Assembly (NCBI GenBank): GCA_963772965.1 | Contig: CAVYZU010000015.1 | Location: 37,353 to 101,352 of the forward strand | Reading direction: 5' to 3' | DNA: 64,000 bases | Source: AP-15 sp963772965 | GTDB lineage: Bacteria; Pseudomonadota; Alphaproteobacteria; ATCC43930; CGMCC-115725 | Shown: piece after piece, positions 23,171 through 32,570 of the stretch | How positions within the stretch are numbered: the stretch's first letter is position 1 | Layout: every line of letters begins with the position of its first letter | Translations under genes and position numbers: made by a program | Notes under the pieces: generated by a model | What the model saw: only the letters and a program-made list of their open reading frames with translations | Databases searched by the model: none | Told to the model about the DNA's origin: nothing

Positions 23171-23822
23171 TGTGGATCATCTGTAGGAATCAAAAAGTAG
23201 CGGGATACCGAGATATCCAGATGGGAAGGCAGGGCAATAGTTAGACGATATAACAGCGAGATACTGTCTGATACCTTCACCGGGCTCTCGGCTTCAACCG
23301 GCTACGCCGCTATTGCCATTTCGGGTTGCTGAGACCCCCTCAGCCTAACCACCCTGAACCCTCCAACGCTGCTCGCCCGTCGCCAAGGCGTCGCAGGTTG
23401 ATCGAAGGTTCAGCGGAAATCAGGACACCATGAAACCGGGTTTTGGCCATGGGGCGGTGCTCATTCTGTATGCACCAGGACTTGCAAGCTCCATGCAAGT
23501 CCACGTCGCTCATCAGCCGAACCGTCACCCCAAACACCTCCCGGAAATCATCCCCGGGCCAGTGTCATCTCTTCTGTCACGGGCCGTTGATGGTCAATCC
23601 CTCCGAGCCTTGATCCTGTCGCCGAGGTCTCTCTTCTGTCCGGGGTCGGCGCTGGGCCGCCACCTGATGGGGTCGGATGAGGAGCAGGTCGGCCATTCTA
23701 ACAACGCGCAGTAGCGAAGCCCTGCTGAGGTGTCATCGGCCTGACCTGATCCATCGTCCCGGCGACGGGACCTTGCTCCGGGCGGGGTGTCTCGAACCGC
23801 CCGAACCTGGAATCTCCTTCAG
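23171..23822. other. Gap before the IS110 transposase
   Basis: About 650 bases without a supported gene. One perfect 9-bp inverted repeat stands out: GGACTTGCA (23478–23486) and TGCAAGTCC (23494–23502). The last 60 bases before the transposase stop are presumably the IS110 distal end. Confidence 0.4.
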
Positions 23823-24860
23823 TTAGTGGGTTGCGGCTGTAGCCGCTTTGTCGGCGAGGAAGGTGGTGCCGTCGGCCAGCATGCGGTGCAGTACCACGGC
23901 GAGCTTGCGGGCGAGCGCGACCTTGGCCTTGCGCATGCCGGCGCGAGCGGCAAGGCGCATTCCCCAGCTCTTCAGGGTCGAGCCCTTCACCGGCCGGGTC
24001 AGAATGACATTGGCCGCCTCATAGAGGGCAGTGCGCACGCCGCCGTCGCCGATCTTGGAAATGCGACCGGTCACATCGGTCTCGCCCGACTGATATTTCT
24101 TTGGGGTCAACCCAAAATGTGCCCCCACGGTCTTGGAAGATCTGAAGCGGCCGGGATCGTCAATGGCCGAGGCATAGGTGAGCCCGACGATCGCGCCGAC
24201 GCCGGGTGCGGTCATCAGCAGCCGAACACGGCGATCCTCGCGGGCCAGGGATCGCAGGCGCTTCTCCAGCTTCTGCCATTGTTCGAAAAGCGTGCCGCGC
24301 GCCGCGAGCAGGGCCTCGGCAATCGTCGACAGCGTGGCGTGGCCGGCGACCAGGTCGCGGATCCGGCCGGGAAAGGTCCGCGGTGTTGTCGGGCCGACCT
24401 TCAGTCCAAAGCCGCGCAGCACTCCGCGCAGGCTCATCTCGACGTCATGGTTCTTGCTCTGCAGCAGCTTGCGCGCTGTCAGCAGCGCTCGCACTTCCTG
24501 CGCTGGCAGCGACTTGCAATGCACCGGACGGAACCAGCCGAGCCGCATCAGCTGGGCAATGCCGCGCGCATCCTTGCGGTCAGTCTTGACCGGCATTGCC
24601 TTGAACGCATCGCGCACGTGCCGGGTCTCGAGCAATTCGACCGTCAGCCCGGCATCGCGCATGCCCGCATACAGCCATTGCGATAGCGGCCCGGCCTCCA
24701 ATCCGATCCGTTCTATTGGGAACCCCAGACCGCCAAACCATCCGATCAGGATCTCGGGCTCGCTGGCCACCTTAGCCTCGCGTACGATCCGCCCGTTCGC
24801 GTCGACAACGCAAATGCTCGCGCTTTCCAATGACACGTCGATCCCGGCATAGTGCTCCAT
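23823..24860 (-). CDS. IS110-family transposase (DEDD, bridge-RNA type)
   Basis: 345 residues from ATG 24860, which has GGGAC upstream. The RuvC-like DEDD domain shows YAGIDVSLESA, RIGLEAGPLSQW and KTDRKDARG. The C-terminal Tnp2 domain has APGVGAIVGLTYASAIDDP and AHFGLTPKKYQSG, with the catalytic Ser expected in this region. IS110 elements move without terminal inverted repeats, guided by a structured RNA from the non-coding end. The frame is intact. Confidence 0.93.
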   Translation of the reverse strand: MEHYAGIDVSLESASICVVDANGRIVREAKVASEPEILIGWFGGLGFPIERIGLEAGPLSQWLYAGMRDAGLTVELLETRHVRDAFKAMPVKTDRKDARGIAQLMRLGWFRPVHCKSLPAQEVRALLTARKLLQSKNHDVEMSLRGVLRGFGLKVGPTTPRTFPGRIRDLVAGHATLSTIAEALLAARGTLFEQWQKLEKRLRSLAREDRRVRLLMTAPGVGAIVGLTYASAIDDPGRFRSSKTVGAHFGLTPKKYQSGETDVTGRISKIGDGGVRTALYEAANVILTRPVKGSTLKSWGMRLAARAGMRKAKVALARKLAVVLHRMLADGTTFLADKAATAATH

Positions 24861-24864
24861 GGTC

Positions 24865-24933
24865 GTCCCTCGATGATGTTTGGAGCAGGCCCAGCCTGAC
24901 TCCGTGTTTTCCAACTTCATCACTCTGAGGGAC
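24865..24933 (-). ncRNA. Candidate IS110 bridge-RNA stem-loop region
   Basis: Directly upstream of the transposase, GTCCCTC-ga-TGATG (24865–24878) pairs with CATCA-ctct-GAGGGAC (24918–24933), giving a long interrupted stem with a 39-base loop. In IS110 elements such as IS621 the non-coding end encodes a structured RNA with loops that pair to target and donor DNA. Position and structure fit; loop assignments were not made. The full RNA may extend to about 24980. Confidence 0.45.
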
Positions 24934-24983
24934 GGCCACTGCCACGCAACTGCGGTCGGTTGCCGGCCCGTGACCCCATCTAT

Positions 24984-25032
24984 CTGGCAGACGGATAACA
25001 TCCTGATCGGGCGCCTACCTTCAAAAGACGCA
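24984..25032. repeat. 50-bp direct repeat, copy A
   Basis: Begins CTGGCAGACGG, contains TGATCGGGCGCC and ends AAAAGACGCA. It recurs at 27013–27062 in the same orientation with scattered changes. The pair brackets the exported hydrolase gene. It may be an IS terminus or a recombination scar. Confidence 0.75.
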
Positions 25033-25374
25033 TACACAATACTATGGTCTGATTTGAAAAGAGCGAAAAGCCTTGCGCTGCGCCTGTCGCGGTCACGGAT
25101 GGATGCTCTCTTTCGATAACATCACCCGATTATCACGTGGAGGCGGGGGACAGGTACCAAACGGGTTACACCGGCTGTCATTTTTAAAGAATTAAGTGCA
25201 GGCGCTTTGGACCGTAATGAGGCCACCCGAGCGCCGCTAACGTGGCGAGCCCCATCGGTCCGCTTTTCCGTCCGACACGTGCATCACAGTTTCTGAACCA
25301 GGGAATGTCGGTTAGAATATCAAATTGCCCACCGAGCGAAACCCAAAAGCCACTAACAAATGGAGGAAACCCAA

Positions 25375-26871
25375 GTGAAAAGCCCTGAAACATTGCGGCG
25401 CGGCCGCAAACCGCTACGGCAAGCGATATGGAACTGGTTCCTCTGGCTGGCCCTGAGCGCCGTCGCCCTGCTTCCCACAGCGGCTCAGGCCGGGGTGCCC
25501 AACCCCACCGTCACCGGGCCGATCCCGGCAACGGCAATTCCGGGCGACCCATCTCATGATTACCCCTTCTTCGCAACGAATAAGGAGCTCGCGACTAACG
25601 GCTACATCGAACAGGAATTCTTCATCAAAGGCACCGCAAATCGCTACACCACGCCTAGCCTGGCCACAGGCACGGTCATCGACAGCGGGCACCCCTATCT
25701 GACGCGCATCATTGTCCGCCGCCCGGCCGACCCGAAACGGTTCAATGGCACCGTGTTGGTCGAATGGCTGAACGTCACCAATGGTTTCGACGCAGATAAT
25801 CTATGGTTCTTCGACTGGGAGCACGTTTTGCGCGAGGGCTACGCCTGGGTCGGCGTGTCGGCGCAGAATGTCGGCGTCGCCCGGCTGGTGTCATGGAACC
25901 CGACCCGTTATGCGGGTTTCGACGTGACCCAGGGCGGCACGATCAAAGGCGACGCTCTATCCTATGACATCTACTCGCAGGCGGGCCAAGCCATCCGAAA
26001 TCCTGTGGGCGTCGATCCGCTGGGTGGCCTCAAGCCGCGGCTGATTATCTCCACCGGAGAGTCGCAATCGGCCTCCTTTCTCTCCACCTACGTCAATTCG
26101 ATCAACCCACTGGCGAATGAATATGACGGCTTCCTGCTGCTGTCGACGCTCGGCAACAAGATCCGCACTGATCTGATCGTCCCGGTGTGGAAAATCCTAA
26201 CCGAACTCGATGTGTACGGTTCCGAAGCCGCTGTTTGGCGGCCTGACACCAGCCTGTTTCACACCTGGGAAGTTGCTGGCTCCTCGCATGTCGACCAACA
26301 TCTCAGGAGAAGCCGCGAACCGCTAGAGCTGCGCGACTTCAGCACTTCGACGGTCGCTAGCTCGGCGGAGGCAATTTTGGCGCCGCAATGTCAGATTCCG
26401 TCGATTGGCACGCGAGTTCCAACGGGTTATGTGGTCGGTTCGGCGTTTGATCTGCTGGTCCGCTGGATTACCGAGCACGCACCGCCGCCCTCGGCGCCAC
26501 AAATCGCGGTGTCTTCTGTCGGACCACCGGCGGTCATCGAACGCGACAGCAACGGACTCGCACTCGGCGGTATCCGGCTGTCGCAGTTGGCGGTCCCTAC
26601 GGCTGTCAATGTCGGCGTCAACGCCGGTCCGGGGGCTTGCCAGCGCTGGGGGTATTCGCTTCCGTTCTCGGTGTCGCAGCTCGATAGCATGTACCCGACC
26701 CATGCTGGTTATGTCGCGCAGGTCGCCAAAGCCACGTTCGACAATCTGCGCAATCAATACATCGAAGCGCCAGATGCTCAGCAGACCGTGCTTGACGCCA
26801 TCAATTCTGATGTCGGCGCGAAGAATGCGGGCGATAACTTTCAGCGGTATCTGGCTGAATTCGGCCTCTGA
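25375..26871 (+). CDS. Exported alpha/beta-hydrolase-domain protein (Abhydrolase_10-like)
   Basis: About 498 residues. GTG 25375 is eight bases after GGAGG; an ATG at 25360 overlaps that GGAGG and is less likely. The N-terminus is a Sec signal (WFLWLALSAVALLPTAAQAG). The catalytic region is recognised by LIISTGESQSASFLSTYVN, where the Ser of GESQS is the probable nucleophile. GTVLVEWLNVTNGFD and HTWEVAGSSHVD are also typical of this family of large, poorly characterised secreted or periplasmic esterase-like proteins. The substrate is unknown. It stands alone between two 50-bp direct repeats. Confidence 0.82.
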   Translation: MKSPETLRRGRKPLRQAIWNWFLWLALSAVALLPTAAQAGVPNPTVTGPIPATAIPGDPSHDYPFFATNKELATNGYIEQEFFIKGTANRYTTPSLATGTVIDSGHPYLTRIIVRRPADPKRFNGTVLVEWLNVTNGFDADNLWFFDWEHVLREGYAWVGVSAQNVGVARLVSWNPTRYAGFDVTQGGTIKGDALSYDIYSQAGQAIRNPVGVDPLGGLKPRLIISTGESQSASFLSTYVNSINPLANEYDGFLLLSTLGNKIRTDLIVPVWKILTELDVYGSEAAVWRPDTSLFHTWEVAGSSHVDQHLRRSREPLELRDFSTSTVASSAEAILAPQCQIPSIGTRVPTGYVVGSAFDLLVRWITEHAPPPSAPQIAVSSVGPPAVIERDSNGLALGGIRLSQLAVPTAVNVGVNAGPGACQRWGYSLPFSVSQLDSMYPTHAGYVAQVAKATFDNLRNQYIEAPDAQQTVLDAINSDVGAKNAGDNFQRYLAEFGL

Positions 26872-27012
26872 TTGGCGTTGACTGCGACACCCGGGAGATG
26901 CGCGGCGCGGCGCATGCTCGCGGGTGATCGGATGACCTTGCCCATGCCGCCTGCATGGAGCGCGGCACGGGCAGAACCTTCCGCAAAAATCCGCTGGCAG
27001 CGTCATTTCAAA

Positions 27013-27062
27013 CTGGCAGACGGGTGACATTTTGATCGGGCGCCCACACCACAAAAGACGCA
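27013..27062. repeat. 50-bp direct repeat, copy B
   Basis: CTGGCAGACGGGTGACATTT, then GATCGGGCGCC and AAAAGACGCA; matches 24984–25032 in direct orientation. Apart from this the gap 26872–27129 is empty. Confidence 0.75.
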
Positions 27063-27129
27063 GAACATGCCTTATGGAAAATTCACGCAAATACGGAGTG
27101 AAACACGACGGGCGTTCTACCTCTTGGCG

Positions 27130-27930
27130 TCAAACGCGCGGCGGCATGTGTGCCGTATCCAATCGGCGGTGGATGAGCGAAACAAGGGAAAATAGGTCTT
27201 CGGCGTCCTCCTTGGTCATCGGCCAATTAATCCGCGCCTCGTGGGCCGTGGTGTTCCTAAACATGCCGAAGGTACCGCGCACCAAGTTTGCGAAGCCCCT
27301 CTGCTCGTTTTTTTCGCTTTCGGATTTCAGCGGATTGATGGCAAGCATAGGCGGGTCGCCGGTAAGCGTACGGTCAACGAGCGGCGCGCCGTCGTCTGTC
27401 AATCCTGTTCGCGCCCGGAGTTTATCCGCCACGCTTTTGACAGCTTCCAGCACAGCGTGGAAATAATTGTCCACAAGGAGTTCCTCGCGGCAGAAGCGAA
27501 GCACGTCGGGATGGACTCCGCGCGTGGTCAAATCGGCGCGCAATTCTTGGGCGCGGCGCTGCGCTTCGGATAGAGTTCGAGCCTGTTCTACAGGGGAGAG
27601 CTTTCCTGCTGTATCGACCGCAAGTCCGGCGAAGGCGAGTGCCACGTTGAGGCTGGCGCGCATTGGCTCAAAGCGGTCGGGGCATTGAGCGAACCGCTCC
27701 GGTTTCATCGCATGGCGAATGAAGCCCAAAATGCGCGTTCGATCTCGGCGCGTGTTCTGATCTTGGGCAAAGGCATTGTAAAGCCGGTGCCGTTTGGTCA
27801 TGGCAGGATCGGTGTCGGCAATCCCGCACGTCGCAAGCAGATGGGCAATTTCCGACCCGGTGAGGCCGTCGGTGGTGTCTCCAAGCGCCGCCGCTATAGC
27901 CTGCAACTGCGTCTGTGCGAAACAAGTCAT
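27130..27930 (-). CDS. TIGR02391/Hypoth_Ymh-family protein
   Basis: 266 residues. The C-terminal third, with GFANLVRGTFGMFRNTTAHE and MTKEDAEDLFSLVSLIHRRL, is the signature of the Hypoth_Ymh (TIGR02391) family, helical proteins of unknown biochemistry. The RNTxAHE core recalls HEPN-like RNase or toxin helices, where R-x4-6-H is catalytic. Genes of this family are frequent in defence islands. The N-terminal half (IAAALGDTTDGLTGSEIAHL) resembles an AbiJ-type N-terminal helical domain. It is followed 200 bases further by the DUF4145 gene on the same strand. Confidence 0.8.
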   Translation of the reverse strand: MTCFAQTQLQAIAAALGDTTDGLTGSEIAHLLATCGIADTDPAMTKRHRLYNAFAQDQNTRRDRTRILGFIRHAMKPERFAQCPDRFEPMRASLNVALAFAGLAVDTAGKLSPVEQARTLSEAQRRAQELRADLTTRGVHPDVLRFCREELLVDNYFHAVLEAVKSVADKLRARTGLTDDGAPLVDRTLTGDPPMLAINPLKSESEKNEQRGFANLVRGTFGMFRNTTAHEARINWPMTKEDAEDLFSLVSLIHRRLDTAHMPPRV

Positions 27931-28136
27931 GTCACTTTACACTAAATCAGCCGCTCTTGCTTCCCTGGCTCGGCCTTGGCACGCCTGCACCATATTAGTT
28001 CTAGCTTTGCCATTGGCCGGGGGCGCTGTCAAAAAAGGCCGGAGAACCGGCCTCGTTTCAGAGTGCCGCGCGGTGTGGTGGTGTTCGATCCGTGATTTAT
28101 CGAAACATCGCTGCTGCTGCGTGACAAATCACCATT

Positions 28137-28910
28137 CTATGGTTTTGGAATGATCTTCCGGCGCGCTAAAAACTCGGCCTTGGCCTTTTCCTTCGCCGCA
28201 GGAACGATAAATAGTTCGCTCACCAATTCCATGAAGATGTCCTGTAGGTCTTGCGTGTCTTGTGATGTGAAATCCAAGAGGTCAGGGTCTTTATCGGGAT
28301 GCGCACCCTGATTGCCTGCCTCCTTAATTATATAGCCCACGTTGGCAAAATTCTTTGTGATAACAGCGCCGTTGTACGTCTCGCCGACGATTTCATTTAA
28401 TTCGTTCGCAAGGTTACCCGGTTTCGCCCCAAGCAGATCGCGGGTTATTACATGCAGCGCACGGCGGAACATTACTGCGGCTGCCAGATGGGCGTTTGCA
28501 TCCATGGCACGAACCGCCTGTCGATAAGCGATACGCAAAGAAGGCGGATCGTTAGGCAATTCATTGATTTCTTCCACGCCTTCGCTCGGTAATGATGTAA
28601 CCCTGAAATAGCGAGGAGTGTGAAGATGGTGTTCATCACTGTGAATTTCGAATACAATCCACTGCTTAAAACCGTTGCAGACTGGACATCGAAATATATA
28701 TGTTTTCGCTGCGTCAAAATCCTCATCGAACCGGTCATCATGGTATTGTGCAGGTTCTCCTGATATATACCGCTTCCACAACTGAAAGCCGCGCGTGACC
28801 TTGCAAAAGGTGCATTCCAAATCCCAATGGTCTTTATCGATCCTGCTATCTGTAACTTCCGGATAGTTTTCGATAATGTAAGTCTCCAAATCGGCGGTGT
28901 TTGCGAACAT
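28137..28910 (-). CDS. DUF4145-domain protein with N-terminal zinc ribbon
   Basis: 257 residues from ATG 28910, with AGGGAGAAG upstream. An N-terminal zinc ribbon is suggested by LECTFCKV and, 40 residues later, RCPVCNGFKQW. The C-terminal domain has RRALHVITRDLLGAKPGN and KEAGNQGAHPDKD, the DUF4145 pattern, also HEPN-like. Such proteins recur beside restriction and abortive-infection genes; biochemical role unknown. Transcribed toward the Hypoth_Ymh gene but separated by about 200 bases. Confidence 0.8.
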   Translation of the reverse strand: MFANTADLETYIIENYPEVTDSRIDKDHWDLECTFCKVTRGFQLWKRYISGEPAQYHDDRFDEDFDAAKTYIFRCPVCNGFKQWIVFEIHSDEHHLHTPRYFRVTSLPSEGVEEINELPNDPPSLRIAYRQAVRAMDANAHLAAAVMFRRALHVITRDLLGAKPGNLANELNEIVGETYNGAVITKNFANVGYIIKEAGNQGAHPDKDPDLLDFTSQDTQDLQDIFMELVSELFIVPAAKEKAKAEFLARRKIIPKP

Positions 28911-29338
28911 TCTAACGTCTTCTCCCTGTCGTACCACGTCGCGGCGGGTACAAACTCGACGACCGGCGTATAATGAGTAATAGGTCACGGTCGCGCAAGC
29001 AACTCGGCACAAATCGCATAAAAAAGTCACTGCGAAACGCCGCAATCAACAGCCCACGTTGTCGGACCGCATTCGGCGACGGAGGCGTGCAATCCTCTTC
29101 CCCAGCCGAGTCCGATATTTTTGGGGTCATCGGACGATCTGTCCAAAATAGCACGCTAACGAGGTATTCGCGTGACGCCTGCCTTTTGGATGGGTTCTGA
29201 AAGAGGGTGTTGAAAGAGATTTCCCCACCATTCGCCGCCTCCCCGCGATCACTTGCACAAGCGAGCGTTTGCGAAGGCCCTGATTCCGCGAGACTTTCGT
29301 CTTAGCGTGCTATTTTGAGCAAATCGTGCGTCGAGGCC
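28911..29338. other. Gap upstream of the DUF4145 gene
   Basis: Over 400 bases with no gene I can support. Short frames on both strands (for example MSNRSRSRKQ from 28973) lack ribosome-binding sites. The region must contain the promoter of the leftward DUF4145 gene. Confidence 0.4.
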
Positions 29339-30477
29339 TAGTGGTTTGACGCGATCGCTTGGTTCCCGCGATTGACTTTTTCGATGATGCGGTCGGGGTC
29401 GGCGGTCCAGACGAACGGCTTAGGCTTGCGGTTGTGCTCGCCGAGGTAGCGGTTGATCGCCGCTTGCAGGTCGACGAGCGAACGGAAGACGCCGCGTTGC
29501 AATCGCCGGCGGGTCAGCGTGGCAAAAAAACTCTCGACCGCATTGGCCCAGGAGCACGAGGTCGGAGTGAAGTGAAACGTCCAGCGCGGATGGCGCGCGA
29601 GCCACCCACGTACCTTGGGATGTTTGTGGACAGCATAATTGTCGAGGATCGCATGGACGAGCTTGCCAGCCGGGACAACGGCCTCAACCCGATTGAGGAA
29701 GCGGATAAATTCCTAGTGGCGATGACGCGCCATGCATTGCCCAATAACCGAGCCGTCGCGGACATTGAGCGCGGCGAACAAGGTCGTGGTTCAGTTGCGG
29801 ATGTAATCGTGGGTCATTGTCCCAGCCTGACCCTTTTTCATCGGCAAGCCGGGCTGGTGCGGTCAAGGGCCCCTGTTCAGGCCAGGGGCAGGCTTTGGAT
29901 TTGCGATTTCTCGTCGACCGACAGCACCAGACTGTGGGCGGGAGGATCGAGATAGAGCCCGACCACATCGCGCAATTTGGCGGCAAAGGCTGGGTCCTGC
30001 GACAACTTGAAACGCTGCACCCGGTGCGGCTGCAGACCGTGCGCCGCCTAGATCCGCTGCACCGCCCAGATCCGCTGCACCGCCCAGATCCGCTGCACCG
30101 AGCGCAGCGAGATGCCGCTGGCCGCCGCCATCGCCCGGCCGGGTCCAGTGGGTCGCCTCACCGGGAGGCTCACCCAGCGTCAGTTCGATGACACGGTCGA
30201 CCACCGTCGAGGGCAATGGCGGCAGACCGGGTTTGCGCGTCTTGTCGTGCAGCAGGCCGGCCACCCCCTCGCACATGAACCGCTCTTGCCAGCGCCACAC
30301 GCAGGGTTTCGAGACCGCGGCGCGGCGCATGATCTCGGCAGTGCCGCAGCCCTCTGCCGTCGCCAGAATGATCCGCGCCCGCCACACATGCTTTTGCGGA
30401 CTATTGCGATCGGCTGCCACCGCCGCCAGCCGCTCGCGATCCGCGGCACTCACCTCGATACTGATCCCCTCGCGCAT
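29338..30477 (-). pseudogene. IS630 transposase, inactivated
   Basis: The N-terminal part (from 30477: MREGISIEVSAADRERLAAV, HTH CVWRWQERFMCEG) is nearly the same as the intact copy at 5932. Leftward of about 29900 the frame is lost: the Asp/Asp/Glu core is spread over other frames, and stops appear. An in-frame triplication (30045–30098) adds a repeated GGAADL motif. Not functional. Confidence 0.9.
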
Positions 30478-30535
30478 CCCGCATCATCGCACACACCGCG
30501 CCGGTATGGAATCCTATGATTGCGTCGTACCACTA
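29339..30535 (-). mobile_element. IS630-family element, degenerate copy 2
   Basis: The ends TAGTGGTTTGACGCGA and, inverted, TAGTGGTACGACGCAA match copy 1 at 5933–7069; TA is present at both borders. It is 60 bp longer than copy 1 because of a triplicated 18-mer and an inserted GC-rich block near 29866–29895. The transposase frame is broken. Confidence 0.9.
30045..30098. repeat. 18-bp tandem triplication inside IS630 copy 2
   Basis: The unit CGCCYAGATCCGCTGCAC occurs three times (30045, 30063, 30081). Copy 1 of the IS has one unit at the same place, so this is a local expansion. Confidence 0.9.
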
Positions 30536-30677
30536 GTTGCCTAGTTGACGCCGTCCACTCCGCCAATATGGTGCCTTCGATCTCTGTCTTTGCCGACGAG
30601 ACGGCGGGAAATCGTGCGAAAACACGGGGCAACCGGGGGGACGGCCCCTCAATCTAACGGAGATGGTAAGTGACTGA

Positions 30678-32570
30678 CCCAACTTCCTCAGTTTGGAGTA
30701 AATCGCTCGCTGGAAGCCGCGGAAACGCTAGGGATACGACCGGGCACGCCAAGGTGTGGTGCTAAATCGGCCAGACGATTGCAATAGATATTGAGGAATT
30801 TGCTTGCGGCGGCCCAGAGAATCGTGGTGCTGGTACCGGAGAACAAAGGTGCCGCGCCATATTTGTCCGCGTCAAGAAGATTGGAGCCTACGAATACCTC
30901 TACCTCGTCGAGAACGCGCGCGAGGGCGGCCGCCACGTGCAGCGCGTCATCAAGGCGCTCGGCCGGCGCGATGAAGTTGAGGCCTCGGGGCTGATCGATG
31001 GGCTGATCGCCTCGGCGGCGCGCCATTCGCGCCGCTCGATCGTGTTGTCGAGTTTTTATCGCGGCGAATTGCCGGAGCTGCACCGCCTCAGCATCGGACC
31101 TGATCTGGTGTTCGGCTGGCTGTGGGCGGAAACAGGATGCCGCGACGTGCTCAAGAGCCTCGTCTCCGACCGGCGCTTTTCCTTTGATGTCGAGCGCGCC
31201 GTCTATCTCACGGTGCTGCACCGGCTGATGATCTCGGGCTCCGACCGCCATGCCAGCGACTGGCTGAGCCGGGTACGTGTGCCGGGCACCGATGGGCTCG
31301 ATCTCGACCACGCCTATAAGGCGATGGCCTGGCTTGGCGAAGTCGACGCGGCCGGCCGCAGCACCGCCGAGGCCATCGAGGAGGCACTCTATCACCACCG
31401 CCAGCCGCTGTTCGGCGCCGTTTCGATCGCGTTTTTCGACACCACCAGTTTATGGTTCGAGGGGGCCGGCGGCGAGAGCCTAGGCCAGTACGGCCACTCC
31501 AAAGACTATCGCGGTCACCTGAAGCAGGTCGTGCTCGGCATCGTGCTTGACGACGCCGACCGGCCGATCGCGTCCTTTGTGATGCCCGGCAACACGGCCG
31601 ACGTGACGCTGTTGTTGCCAGTAGTCAAACGGCTGCGCGAGCGCTTTGGGATCCTCGATGCTTGCATCGTTGCCGATCGCGGCATGATCAGTGCCGATAC
31701 CATCGCCGCCCTCGAAGCCGAGAAGATCCAGTACATCCTCGGCGTGCGCGAACGCACCAGCCGCGAGGTGCGCACCGGGGTCATCGAGGATGATGGCCTC
31801 GCCGTGCCGCTCGTCATTCCCCGCCAGAAAGGCGAGACCGAACTGGCGATCCGGGAGACGACGATCGCCGGGCGGCGCTACATCATCTGCCGCAACGAGG
31901 AGGAAGCCAAAAAGGACGCCGCGGCGCGCGCCGAAATCGTCGCCGGTCTCGAGCGCAAGCTCGCCCAGGGCGACAAGGCGCTCGTCGCCAACAAGGGTTT
32001 TCGTCGCTTCCTGAAGACGCCCGCGGGCGGCGGCTTTGTCATCGACCGCGCCAAGATCGAGGCCGATACCCGGTTCGACGGTCTCTTCGTGCTGCGCACC
32101 AACACCAAGATCGCCGCGCTCCAGATCGTGTTGCGCTACCGCAATCTGCTGGCCGTGGAGGACGCCTTCAAAACCGCAAAGGCGCTGCTCGCCACCCGCC
32201 CGATCTTCCACAAAACCGACGCCGGCATCCGCGGCCACGTCTTCTGCACCTTCCTCGCCCTTGTCCTGCGCAAGGAGCTTTTCGACCGGCTCGCCGCCCG
32301 TCGCAGCCGGCTCGAATGGCAGCGCATCGTCGACGATCTTGTCGACCTCAGCGAAATCGATGTCGAACAGGATGGTCGCCGGGCGCGCCTGCGCACCGCG
32401 CCAGGCCCGACCATCGACCCGATCTGCCGCGCTATCGGCCTCACCCTTCCGCCGGTCTTCCAGGAGATGCCGCCCGCCGCCTGAACCCAAAACCGTGGTG
32501 CCTAAAACTTAAAATGGCTTGCAACCCATTGAGTTACCATGCTGTTCAAAATCAAACTGCGGAACTTGGG
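30678..32570 (+). mobile_element. IS1634-family element, copy 2
   Basis: 1893 bp with the same termini as copy 1 (15636–17528) and the same encoded protein. The target ACTGA is duplicated at 30673–30677 and 32571–32575. Identity of the copies implies recent transposition. Confidence 0.95.
30859..32484 (+). CDS. IS1634-family transposase (second copy)
   Basis: Protein identical to that at 15817–17442, including the DDE residues (FFDTTSL, VADRGMIS, AVEDAFK). As in copy 1, the conserved N-terminus extends to an ATA at 30859 with AAAGGTG upstream; the first ATG is at 30937. Intact. Confidence 0.92.
   Translation: MFVRVKKIGAYEYLYLVENAREGGRHVQRVIKALGRRDEVEASGLIDGLIASAARHSRRSIVLSSFYRGELPELHRLSIGPDLVFGWLWAETGCRDVLKSLVSDRRFSFDVERAVYLTVLHRLMISGSDRHASDWLSRVRVPGTDGLDLDHAYKAMAWLGEVDAAGRSTAEAIEEALYHHRQPLFGAVSIAFFDTTSLWFEGAGGESLGQYGHSKDYRGHLKQVVLGIVLDDADRPIASFVMPGNTADVTLLLPVVKRLRERFGILDACIVADRGMISADTIAALEAEKIQYILGVRERTSREVRTGVIEDDGLAVPLVIPRQKGETELAIRETTIAGRRYIICRNEEEAKKDAAARAEIVAGLERKLAQGDKALVANKGFRRFLKTPAGGGFVIDRAKIEADTRFDGLFVLRTNTKIAALQIVLRYRNLLAVEDAFKTAKALLATRPIFHKTDAGIRGHVFCTFLALVLRKELFDRLAARRSRLEWQRIVDDLVDLSEIDVEQDGRRARLRTAPGPTIDPICRAIGLTLPPVFQEMPPAA

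Noticed and set aside
22903..23280. 125-codon minus-strand ORF
   Set aside because: Runs through a GC-rich non-coding block in a frame different from the XRE relic; no supporting signal.
26323..27090. 255-codon minus-strand ORF
   Set aside because: Overlaps the hydrolase gene end and a 50-bp repeat; Arg-rich, no ribosome-binding site.
30045..30098. CRISPR-like tandem repeat
   Set aside because: Units are adjacent without spacers and lie inside a transposase reading frame.
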